Positions 52,827-59,605 of a stretch of 64,000 nt of DNA are shown in pieces. The stretch comes from UBA1672 sp050633645 (lineage in GTDB: Bacteria > Pseudomonadota > Alphaproteobacteria > Micavibrionales > Micavibrionaceae). Each line of letters opens with the position of its first letter. Position 1 is the stretch's first letter. The position numbers and the translations under genes were made by a program. The stretch covers positions 41,281 to 105,280 of the forward strand of contig JBOEGX010000003.1 in the NCBI GenBank assembly GCA_050633645.1, read 5' to 3'. The notes beneath the pieces were generated by a model that saw nothing but the letters and a program-made list of their open reading frames with translations, was not told where the DNA came from and searched no databases.

Positions 52827-54089
52827 ACCGTTAATTTTTTTGATATCCGCGCCGCAAGAAGAGAGCTTTCCCACGATATCTTCGTATCCGCGTTCAAGGT
52901 GGTAGATGCGGTTTACCGTGGTTTCACCTTCGGCCACTAGTCCCGCAAGGACGAGGGCGACGCTGGCGCGTAGGTCAGTTGCCATGACTTCGGCGCCTTT
53001 GAGCTTTTCAACGCCGCGCACGATGGCCGAGTTCCCCTGTACCGTTATATCCGCGCCCATCCGTGCCAATTCGGGCACATGCATGAACCGGTTTTCGAAG
53101 ATTGTTTCTGTGACCATTCCTGCGCCGCTTGCCGTGGTGAGCATGGCCATGTATTGCGCCTGAAGGTCGGTTGGAAAGCCAGGATAGGGTTCGGTCATGA
53201 TGTCAACGCCGCGCAGGCGGTCGATTTCGCGGTTGACGATAATATCTGTACCGTCTTGTTCGACCTCTACGCCAGCCTGAGAGAGGTAGCCAAGAACGGA
53301 GGCGATGGTGTCGATACGTGCGTTTTTAAGGCGCAGTGTTCCGCCCGTCATTCCAGCGGCGATGATATATGTTCCTGCTTCTATGCGGTCAGGTATAATC
53401 GCGTGTGTTGCACCGTTCATGGTGCTCACACCTTCAATACGGATCGTGTCGGTTCCCAATCCTGTGATTTTTGCGCCCATCTTGATCAGGCATTCGCCTA
53501 GGTCTGTGATTTCTGGTTCTTTGGCGGCGTTGGCGAGGATGGTTGTTCCTTTGGCCAGCGTTGCTGCCATCATAAGGTTTTCAGTTGCGCCGACGGAGAC
53601 TTTGGGGAATAGAATTTTTGCACCTTGTAGGCCGCCTTTTGGCGCCTTTGCATTAATATAGCCAGCGTCGATTGTGATTTGCGCGCCCATTTCTTCCAAG
53701 GCCTTGATATGAAGATCAACGGGGCGTGTGCCAATGGCGCAGCCACCGGGGAGGGATACTTTGGCTTGGCCGAAACGTGCGAGAAGTGGTCCGAGGACGA
53801 GGATGGAGCCGCGCATTTTGCGGACAATGTCATAGGGTGCAGTTTGTGTTGTTACGCTTTTTGCGTTTATAGCCATGAGGGATTTATTACGTTTTACGCT
53901 GCACCCTAGATGTTCTAATAGCTCAACTTGGGAATTGATGTCGCGCAAGGTGTTGGGGCTGTTTTCCAGATAGAGTGAGCCATCGGTGAGCAGTGCCGCA
54001 CACATGATTTTTAGAGCACAGTTCTTTGCGCCACTTACGGGAATTGTACCGTTTAAAGGGTTTCCGCCGATAATTTGTATTTTTTCCAA
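52824..54089 (-). CDS. murA: UDP-N-acetylglucosamine 1-carboxyvinyltransferase
   Basis: A ~421-residue EPSP-synthase-fold enzyme that adds enolpyruvate to UDP-GlcNAc, the first committed step of peptidoglycan synthesis. Motifs: VSGAKNCALKIMCAALL, the PEP/fosfomycin-reactive Cys in LPGGCAIGTRPVDLHI, KVSVGATENLMMAATLAKG, RIEAGTYI and FPTDLQAQYMA. I place the start at TTG 54089 (reading EKIQIIGGNPLNG) behind AAAGG, which matches the family N-terminus; the frame continues to 54251 but that part overlaps dcd and has no counterpart in MurA. It is 35 bases after dcd on the same strand. Confidence 0.93.
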   Translation of the reverse strand: MEKIQIIGGNPLNGTIPVSGAKNCALKIMCAALLTDGSLYLENSPNTLRDINSQVELLEHLGCSVKRNKSLMAINAKSVTTQTAPYDIVRKMRGSILVLGPLLARFGQAKVSLPGGCAIGTRPVDLHIKALEEMGAQITIDAGYINAKAPKGGLQGAKILFPKVSVGATENLMMAATLAKGTTILANAAKEPEITDLGECLIKMGAKITGLGTDTIRIEGVSTMNGATHAIIPDRIEAGTYIIAAGMTGGTLRLKNARIDTIASVLGYLSQAGVEVEQDGTDIIVNREIDRLRGVDIMTEPYPGFPTDLQAQYMAMLTTASGAGMVTETIFENRFMHVPELARMGADITVQGNSAIVRGVEKLKGAEVMATDLRASVALVLAGLVAEGETTVNRIYHLERGYEDIVGKLSSCGADIKKING

Positions 54090-54123
54090 AGACGACGCCT
54101 TTATAGCAGAGGAGCTTTGTTCA

Positions 54124-54684
54124 TCAGAGCTTGGGGAGAGTGACTCCGCGTTGTCCCATGTATTTTCCACTTCGATCGGCGTAGCTTGTTTCACAAACAT
54201 CACTCCCTTTAAAAAATAAAAACTGTGCGACGCCTTCATTGGCGTAAACACGCGCGGGAAGGGGGGTGGTGTTGGAAATTTCCAACGTTACGTGACCTTC
54301 CCAACCTGGTTCAAGTGGTGTGACATTTACAATCAATCCACACCGTGCATATGTACTTTTCCCGAGGCATATAACCAATACATCTTTTGGGATGCGGAAA
54401 TATTCAACAGTATGGGTAAGCACAAAGCTGTTTGGGGGTATTACACAAATATCGCTCTTTCTGTCAACAAAACTCTGTTCGGAGAAGTTTTTTGGATCGA
54501 CCATTGCGTTGTCAACATTGGTGAAGATTTTAAAATCTTCGGAGCATCTTGCGTCATACCCGTATGATGAAAGGCCGTAGGATATAGCGCCATCACGGGT
54601 TTGTTTTTCCACGAAGGGCTCTATCATCCCTTGATTTTGTGCAAGTTCACGAATTTGGTGGTCAGCCAGAATTCCAGGTTGCAT
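54124..54684 (-). CDS. dcd: dCTP deaminase
   Basis: A ~186-residue enzyme that converts dCTP to dUTP. The family core is unmistakable: GMIEPFVEKQTRDGAISYGLSSYGYDAR-type opening, CLGKSTYARCGLIVNVTPLEPGWEG (with the catalytic Ser/Arg/Glu set) and a C-terminal YQGQRGVTLP-like end (here YMGQRGVTLPKL). ATG 54684 gives the usual N-terminus (ILADHQIREL) after GAGGA; ATG 54723 overlaps the small gene upstream. Confidence 0.94.
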   Translation of the reverse strand: MQPGILADHQIRELAQNQGMIEPFVEKQTRDGAISYGLSSYGYDARCSEDFKIFTNVDNAMVDPKNFSEQSFVDRKSDICVIPPNSFVLTHTVEYFRIPKDVLVICLGKSTYARCGLIVNVTPLEPGWEGHVTLEISNTTPLPARVYANEGVAQFLFFKGSDVCETSYADRSGKYMGQRGVTLPKL

Positions 54685-54697
54685 TATGGGGGAATCC

Positions 54698-54841
54698 TCA
54701 TTTTGAGTTTGTAGAAGTGCCATCTTTACTCTCTTTTTTTTGTTCTTTACCAGCTTTTGTTTTTGCTTTGCGCCGTTTTAAATTGTCGCGCAGAGCCGCT
54801 GCGCGCTTATCGAGCTTTTCATTGTTTTCTGTTTTTGTCAT
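54698..54841 (-). CDS. Small basic hypothetical protein (47 residues)
   Basis: A Lys/Arg-rich 47-residue protein (MTKTENNEKLDKRAAALRDN, then LKRRKAKTKAGKEQKKE). Short proteins with RxAALRxNLxRRK are common in alphaproteobacteria, often near dcd/murA, with no known role. It ends 14 bases before dcd on the same strand, so probably co-transcribed. Confidence 0.6.
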   Translation of the reverse strand: MTKTENNEKLDKRAAALRDNLKRRKAKTKAGKEQKKESKDGTSTNSK

Positions 54842-54983
54842 ATATATACAATACCTGAAAAATGGAAGAGGAATAGAAAAAATATCTTTGATGGGCAAAA
54901 TGTTTGGGGATATACGGGTTTTGTTTTAAAACCGCGTGACAGGGCGTGAAAATTATTGTAACTTTCGCCTCACTTTTTGGTAT

Positions 54984-55058
54984 GCCGCGGTAGCTCAGTG
55001 GTAGAGCGCGTCATTGGTAATGACGAGGTCGGGAGTTCAATTCTCCCTCGTGGCACCA
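54984..55058 (+). tRNA. tRNA-Thr (GGT)
   Basis: A complete cloverleaf: acceptor GCCGCGG/TCGTGGC, D-loop TAGCTCAGTGGTAGAGC, anticodon stem CGTCA/TGACG with loop TTGGTAA (anticodon GGT), T-loop GGGAGTTCAATTCTCCC and encoded CCA (55056-55058). The 3' end merges with a 160-bp repeat, as expected for an integration target. Confidence 0.95.
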
Positions 55059-55212
55059 TCTTATACTCACCCACCTGAATCTGCTCTATAAGTGAGAATG
55101 GAAGCGCCTTTGCGGGAGTTCGAAAACCTTCATTTCGCACATATGGCAACGCTTCCGAAAATGCCAATTTTAGCACTAATCTTTGATAATCAAGCTTGCC
55201 TGTTTCCCATAG
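55053..55212. repeat. 160-bp direct repeat, left copy (att-like, at the tRNA-Thr 3' end)
   Basis: It begins GCACCATCTTATACTCAC within the tRNA-Thr CCA end and ends at CCCATAG. It matches 61937-62096 over its whole length with scattered substitutions. Read on the minus strand it encodes the C-terminal part of a serine recombinase. Confidence 0.85.
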
Positions 55213-55260
55213 CCTCTGCGGGTTTCCAAGGAAATTAATGGCAGTTCGACGGCCAGCGGA
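55053..55260 (-). pseudogene. Serine recombinase fragment, left (C-terminal part only)
   Basis: The minus strand reads NPQRLWETGKLDYQRLVLK, then LAFSEALPYVRNEGFRTP and ALPFSLIEQ, the C-terminal signature of large serine site-specific recombinases. Nothing of the catalytic domain is present. The frame runs toward and into the tRNA-Thr 3' end, so the original C-terminus is cut off there. Confidence 0.6.
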
Positions 55261-55681
55261 GCGCCAGACGCGGCGAAGCCAAATGTGTCGTCGAAGGTCG
55301 CAAGCGGACGACCGCAATTTTTGATCTTTTCATTGAGTAAAAGCTTAATGCTTCTCCTTGTCGGTTGTGGTGACAAGTTAAATTTACCAGCCTATGAGGT
55401 GCAGCTCGGGCGACCTGTTTATGGGCAGGTTTTTGCTCAGTGCTCTGATGGCGCTGATTGAGACTGAAATTTGTAATTTCTATTGAACGCAAGCTGTGTG
55501 TTGTACTACAACACGCTTGGAAAGGGAGACGCTGCGCTCTCCCGTTTCATCCCTCTAGCGGATGGTTTTGGGCAGGGGAACACAATACGTTGTTTTGCTT
55601 CGAATCATACACAGGGTTTCCAAACATCTAAATAAAATTTTAGAGATAAGATCAGAGTCTTGAGTTGTAAGAATAAAGCGT
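55213..55681. other. Non-coding stretch between recombinase remnant and NtrC-type gene
   Basis: No gene is supported here. It holds a perfect 17-base palindrome, GTGTTGTACTACAACAC (55498-55514), and a 6-bp stem GGGAGA/TCTCCC (55524-55543) that could terminate the NtrC-type gene. The stretch 55213-55440 has open frames on both strands without recognisable families. Confidence 0.4.
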
Positions 55682-57076
55682 TTATTTGATTTTTTTATAG
55701 AAAGTGGATTTGGCTATACCTAATCCCTTAGCGGACCGTGTTATATTATTATTAAAATACCGCAACGCTAAGTTAATTGCTTCATCCTCTACCTCTTGAA
55801 TTGTTTTAAAAACACCTTCTGAAGATACCATCCTTATACTGTAAGAGTTTGAATGACTTGCCTCAGACTTTTCAGGGGTTTTTATTATATTACCTTTTGG
55901 AAATAAATCACTGAAATCTGAAATTTCCAAAGTGCTTTTATCATTCATAACCATTGCACGACTGATGGTGTTTTCAAGTTGCCGCACATTTCCAGGCCAG
56001 TCATGAGCGATCAAAGCAAATTGTACTTCTCTTGACAAAGCCTTTGGAAGCCCACCCTCATTGATACAAAAACGGTCAATGAAATGTTCAGCAAGTGCAA
56101 TTACATCATCTTTTCTGTCTCGTAAAGCAGGTAAGGCGAGCTGTAGAACGTTAAGGCGGAAGAAAAGATCCTCTCGGAAACGTCCCTTTATTACATCTTC
56201 GCCTAAATCTCTATTCGTTGCAGAAATAATACGCACATTGATTGGAACAGCTGTGGATGACCCTACTGGCTCAACTTCTTTTTCCTGTAAAACGCGCAAA
56301 AGTTTAACTTGTGCATCTAGGGGGAGCTCTCCAACCTCATCTAGAAAAATCGTGCCGCCTTCCGCTTCCCTAAATTTGCCAATAGCTTTTTCTGTAGCAC
56401 CGGTAAACGAGCCTTTTTCATGGCCAAATAATGTGCTCTCAACCAATTGAGGTGGGATAGCGCCACAATTAATTGCGATAAATGGCTTCCTCACTTGCGC
56501 ACTTTCAGAATGTATTGCCATTGCAAATACTTCCTTACCTGTACCTGTTTCTCCTGTGATCAAGACAGGTATACTTGATGTTGCAACTTTACGTGCCGTT
56601 GCAACAACAGAAACAAGCCCTGCATCATGTCCAATTAAATTGTGAAAACCAAAGTCACATTTTTTTTCATTTTTTAGCCGACCAACTTCTTTTGATAAGA
56701 TACTCATTTTTAGGGCATTTTTAACCGTTGTTGTAATTCGTTCTGAATCATAAGGTTTTGTAACAAAATCTGCAGCTCCCATCTTCATAACGTTAACCAT
56801 ACTGTCTATGTCTTTACTCCCTGTAAGCATAATAACGGGGATTGATGAATATCTTTGACTTAAGATTTCCAGTGTTTCCATGCCATCCATTACAGGCATT
56901 TCATAATCAAGAATGATAAGCTTAATCATATTCGATTTATCTGCATCGAGTATATCCAGAGCTAAACGTCCATTATTCGCAACGACAGCCCCATAATCCA
57001 GTTTTCTACGCAAAAGGGTTTTTAGCATTTGCTGCTGCAATGGATCATCTTCAACAATTAAAATCGGTTCTGTCAT
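55682..57076 (-). CDS. NtrC-family response regulator (sigma-54 activator)
   Basis: A 464-residue activator: receiver domain (residues 1-~120; IVEDD, phospho-Asp in LIILDYEMPVMDG, Lys in VTKPYD), AAA+ domain (~140-380) with GETGTGKE Walker A, LFGHEKGSFTGATEKAIG (the sigma-54-contacting GAFTGA loop, here GSFTGA), GGTIFLDEVGELP Walker B and RFREDLFFRLNV, then a Fis-type HTH at the end (ITRSAKGLGIAKSTFYKKI). It is divergent from the receiver-H-NOX-kinase operon, whose promoter has a sigma-54 signature, and is its likely activator. It corresponds by position to HnoC of the Vibrio/Shewanella H-NOX networks. Confidence 0.9.
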   Translation of the reverse strand: MTEPILIVEDDPLQQQMLKTLLRRKLDYGAVVANNGRLALDILDADKSNMIKLIILDYEMPVMDGMETLEILSQRYSSIPVIMLTGSKDIDSMVNVMKMGAADFVTKPYDSERITTTVKNALKMSILSKEVGRLKNEKKCDFGFHNLIGHDAGLVSVVATARKVATSSIPVLITGETGTGKEVFAMAIHSESAQVRKPFIAINCGAIPPQLVESTLFGHEKGSFTGATEKAIGKFREAEGGTIFLDEVGELPLDAQVKLLRVLQEKEVEPVGSSTAVPINVRIISATNRDLGEDVIKGRFREDLFFRLNVLQLALPALRDRKDDVIALAEHFIDRFCINEGGLPKALSREVQFALIAHDWPGNVRQLENTISRAMVMNDKSTLEISDFSDLFPKGNIIKTPEKSEASHSNSYSIRMVSSEGVFKTIQEVEDEAINLALRYFNNNITRSAKGLGIAKSTFYKKIK

Positions 57077-57117
57077 GTTTTAATCCTGCCATACACACAT
57101 TAACAAATCGTTTGAAT

Positions 57118-57133
57118 TTGAGACTTTTCTCAA
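57118..57133. promoter_or_regulatory. Candidate upstream activator site for the NtrC-type regulator
   Basis: Inverted repeat TTGAGA-N4-TCTCAA, about 100 bases upstream of the expected start of transcription from the sigma-54 promoter and just before the regulator gene. Its placement fits an enhancer-binding site; binding is inferred. Confidence 0.45.
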
Positions 57134-57203
57134 TATTGGGCGTTCGTTTTAGAGCGGGATATAATCCACCCACTCTAAGGTATTGATATAAATTGGTTTT
57201 TTG

Positions 57204-57221
57204 TTGGCATGGTGGTTGCAA
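57204..57221 (+). promoter_or_regulatory. Sigma-54 (-24/-12) promoter of the H-NOX operon
   Basis: TTGGCAT-GGTGG-TTGCAA matches the -24 GG / -12 GC consensus (TGGCAC-N5-TTGCW) with one change. Transcription would begin near 57231, about 30 bases before the ATG at 57261. Adjacent NtrC-type activator supports it. Confidence 0.8.
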
Positions 57222-57260
57222 TGCTCTTGTTTGAGTTTTAGTAACTGCAGGATCAATTTT

Positions 57261-58148
57261 ATGAAAGTTATAGAGAGAAATACAGAATTACAATTAATAT
57301 CAGACCTTAAAGCGTTATGGACAGACGTAGATTCTTCCCGATGTGTTTTTCTTAGATTTTCTCAAATTCAGTTTAGTAGAAAAGACTGGCTTAATGTATT
57401 AATTGAAGAAATAAAAACGTATTTTGAACACGATGTAGATGCTGTATATCGCTGCCATGATAACGATGTTTTTATAACTTCACAGACCTTTACACAAAAA
57501 AACCTAGATGTTTTCCTAACCCACCTTAAACACAAACTATCGTCAGCCCCCCTGCAGGGGCTGGCGGCCATTTTTGAAGTCAAGGTGGACTGGCCCCAAT
57601 TAAGAGCGATATGTGAACGAAAAATTGAAAGCGTAAATATATTACGAAGCAAGAGCCAAGAAATAAAAAAATTTGAATTGGCAAAAATCAATAGAGATCA
57701 AGCGCTAAGTACTATAGACCGTGATCTTGTTAGCTCTCTTGTAATGCGACGAGAAGCAAGAAAAACAAGCGCAATTATGGTTGTGGAAGATGATGCGTTT
57801 ACGCAAAAACTAATTCAAAATACGATCAAAGATACGCATAAGCTATCAATCGCTGGTGATGGTCAAGGAGCCATTATGACCTATGTTAACAAGGCGCCGG
57901 ATGTATTGTTTTTAGATATAGGCTTGCCAGATATTGATGGGCTAAAGGTTCTTGAAAAAATCTTTAAAATTGATCCGCACGCGTATGTGGTCATGTTTAG
58001 TGGTAATGGGGATAAAAAAAATATTTTAAAGGCAATTGAGCTTGGAGCAAAAGGCTTCATAGGAAAGCCGTTTACCAAAGATAAAATTTTCCAATACATT
58101 AATAAATCACCACATATTCAAAGAAAATCAAAACAGGGGAATGTTTAA
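57261..58148 (+). CDS. Response regulator with unassigned N-terminal domain (first of tandem pair)
   Basis: A ~295-residue protein. The C-terminal ~115 residues are a receiver domain (IMVVEDDAFTQKLIQNTIK, phospho-Asp in VLFLDIGLPDIDG, FSGN, Lys in FIGKPF). The N-terminal ~165 residues (VFLRFSQIQFSRKDWLNVLI, VDAVYRCHDNDVFITSQ) have an alternating strand-helix-strand layout and no recognised family. The next gene has the same two-part plan. ATG 57261 follows AGGAT; an in-frame ATG at 57201 is impossible as start because it precedes the promoter. Confidence 0.75.
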   Translation: MKVIERNTELQLISDLKALWTDVDSSRCVFLRFSQIQFSRKDWLNVLIEEIKTYFEHDVDAVYRCHDNDVFITSQTFTQKNLDVFLTHLKHKLSSAPLQGLAAIFEVKVDWPQLRAICERKIESVNILRSKSQEIKKFELAKINRDQALSTIDRDLVSSLVMRREARKTSAIMVVEDDAFTQKLIQNTIKDTHKLSIAGDGQGAIMTYVNKAPDVLFLDIGLPDIDGLKVLEKIFKIDPHAYVVMFSGNGDKKNILKAIELGAKGFIGKPFTKDKIFQYINKSPHIQRKSKQGNV

Positions 58149-58999
58149 TGAATATTATATCAGCAAATGCTGAATCAAAACTCGTCAAGTTAGCATCTTC
58201 AATAGGTCGCTCACCTCAAAGCTGGCATGGTTGGTACTGCCTTCAAATTTTGCCAAACGATCTTGATGAAGACCTGCAGCAAGAATGCCTGTTTCTTGTT
58301 AAATCATTAATCGGCTCATATCTAAAGGGGTCTCAAATCCATATCTATTTTTGTGAAAAAAATTCAATCCATATTATTGTTAATGCTATTCCACCCAGTA
58401 TTTTGGAATATGCTGGGCAACAAATATGCGATTTATTTTGTCATGAAAACTCTGCCAAGGTTTCATACTGCCTTTATGACCTGTCTAAAGATGGACAGCT
58501 TTACGCTCAGTATGTGCTGGATCAATTGAATGACCTTTTGAATTTTTCTATCGAAGACCATTCTTTGATTTTGGGTGGTTTTGATAAAAGTACCGCGTTA
58601 AATGATGTCGTCGAACCCAATAGGCAAAATAATAAAATTAACGATAGTAACCCCAAGGTTCTGTTGGTTGAAGATGATCCCGTCACACGTTGGCTGGTGC
58701 GCCAGACGCTGAAAGAAAGTTGTGATTTTGCAACTGCTCAAACAGCAAACAAAGCGTTTAATGTCTACACTAACTATCAGCCTGATGTGGTTTTCCTTGA
58801 TATCAACTTGCCAGATAAAAACGGATATGATGTTCTTGAATGGATTGTACGCAACGACCCTGGGGCAAATGTTGTTATGTTTTCAAGCCAAAATAATTTG
58901 GATAGTATTGCGAGTGCCATTGAAATGGGGGCTACAGGTTTTATCGGCAAACCCTTTGTAAAACAGCAACTCCTTAATTACATACACAGCTATGCATAG
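58148..58999 (+). CDS. Response regulator with unassigned N-terminal domain (second of tandem pair)
   Basis: A 283-residue paralogue of the preceding protein, coupled to it by a TAATG overlap. Receiver domain at residues ~170-283 (VLLVEDDPVTRWLVRQTLK, VVFLDINLPDKNGYDV, FSSQ, FIGKPFVK). The N-terminal part (WYCLQILPNDLDEDLQQECL, GSQIHIYFCEKNSIHIIVNA) shares the strand-helix-strand layout of its partner but little identity. No DNA-binding, EAL, GGDEF or HD-GYP motif is visible, so output is probably by protein contact. Confidence 0.75.
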   Translation: MNIISANAESKLVKLASSIGRSPQSWHGWYCLQILPNDLDEDLQQECLFLVKSLIGSYLKGSQIHIYFCEKNSIHIIVNAIPPSILEYAGQQICDLFCHENSAKVSYCLYDLSKDGQLYAQYVLDQLNDLLNFSIEDHSLILGGFDKSTALNDVVEPNRQNNKINDSNPKVLLVEDDPVTRWLVRQTLKESCDFATAQTANKAFNVYTNYQPDVVFLDINLPDKNGYDVLEWIVRNDPGANVVMFSSQNNLDSIASAIEMGATGFIGKPFVKQQLLNYIHSYA

Positions 59000-59054
59000 A
59001 ATATTTAACTATCTTTAAAATATTTAGCATTACAATTTACTGCAGGAGATTATT

Positions 59055-59597
59055 ATGAAGGGCATTGTGTTTACAGAGTTATTTGAAATGATTGAGCATC
59101 TATTCGGTGAAGATATGATTGATAATATTTTAGATGATTGTGAGCTCGAAACAGGTGGTGCTTACACAACTGTGGGAACTTATAATTATAAAGAACTAAT
59201 TGAAATTGTTGGAGCATTAAGTAAACATACAAATATTCCGTTTAGGGAGCTGGTTAAAAAATATGGAAACCATCTCTTCTTTCGGTTCCACGAGATCATG
59301 CCAGAATTTTTCGAAGAACCAAAAAGCGCTTTTGAGTTTCTGGAAAGCGTACATGGCTATATTCATGTAGAAGTCAAAAAACTATATCCTGACGCGGCTC
59401 TTCCCAGCTTTGAAACACAACGAAATACGGATGATGTCCTTACCATGATTTATAAGTCGCAATGCCCATTCGCTGATTTTGCGGAAGGTTTAATGGTGGG
59501 GTGCATCGAATTTTATAAAGAAAGTATTACAATTGAAAGTACAGACTTTAATACAGACACTTCGTTTTCACGTGTGTTCACACTCACAAAGCATTGA
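59055..59597 (+). CDS. H-NOX heme nitric-oxide-binding sensor
   Basis: A 180-residue heme-NO/O2-binding protein. The fold signature MKGIVFTELFEMIEHLFGED opens it; the proximal heme ligand is His104 in YIHVEVKKLYPDAALPSF. The heme-propionate motif YxSxR is altered: Y133-K-S135-Q-C137 has Cys in place of Arg. No distal Tyr is evident, so NO-selective binding is expected. It is transcribed between the receiver proteins and the hybrid kinase, the standard partner of H-NOX; NO-bound H-NOX usually inhibits that kinase. RBS CAGGAGA precedes the ATG. Confidence 0.92.
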   Translation: MKGIVFTELFEMIEHLFGEDMIDNILDDCELETGGAYTTVGTYNYKELIEIVGALSKHTNIPFRELVKKYGNHLFFRFHEIMPEFFEEPKSAFEFLESVHGYIHVEVKKLYPDAALPSFETQRNTDDVLTMIYKSQCPFADFAEGLMVGCIEFYKESITIESTDFNTDTSFSRVFTLTKH

Positions 59598-59605
59598 GAT
59601 AAATA

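Noticed and set aside
54970..55075. Open frame on the minus strand over tRNA-Thr (peptide GRIELPTSSLPMTRSTTELP)
   Set aside because: This is the reverse complement of the tRNA itself, a familiar spurious extension of recombinase C-termini at tRNA genes.
57201..57260. ATG at 57201 as start of the first receiver protein
   Set aside because: It lies before and inside the sigma-54 -24/-12 element; the ATG at 57261 has a ribosome binding site.
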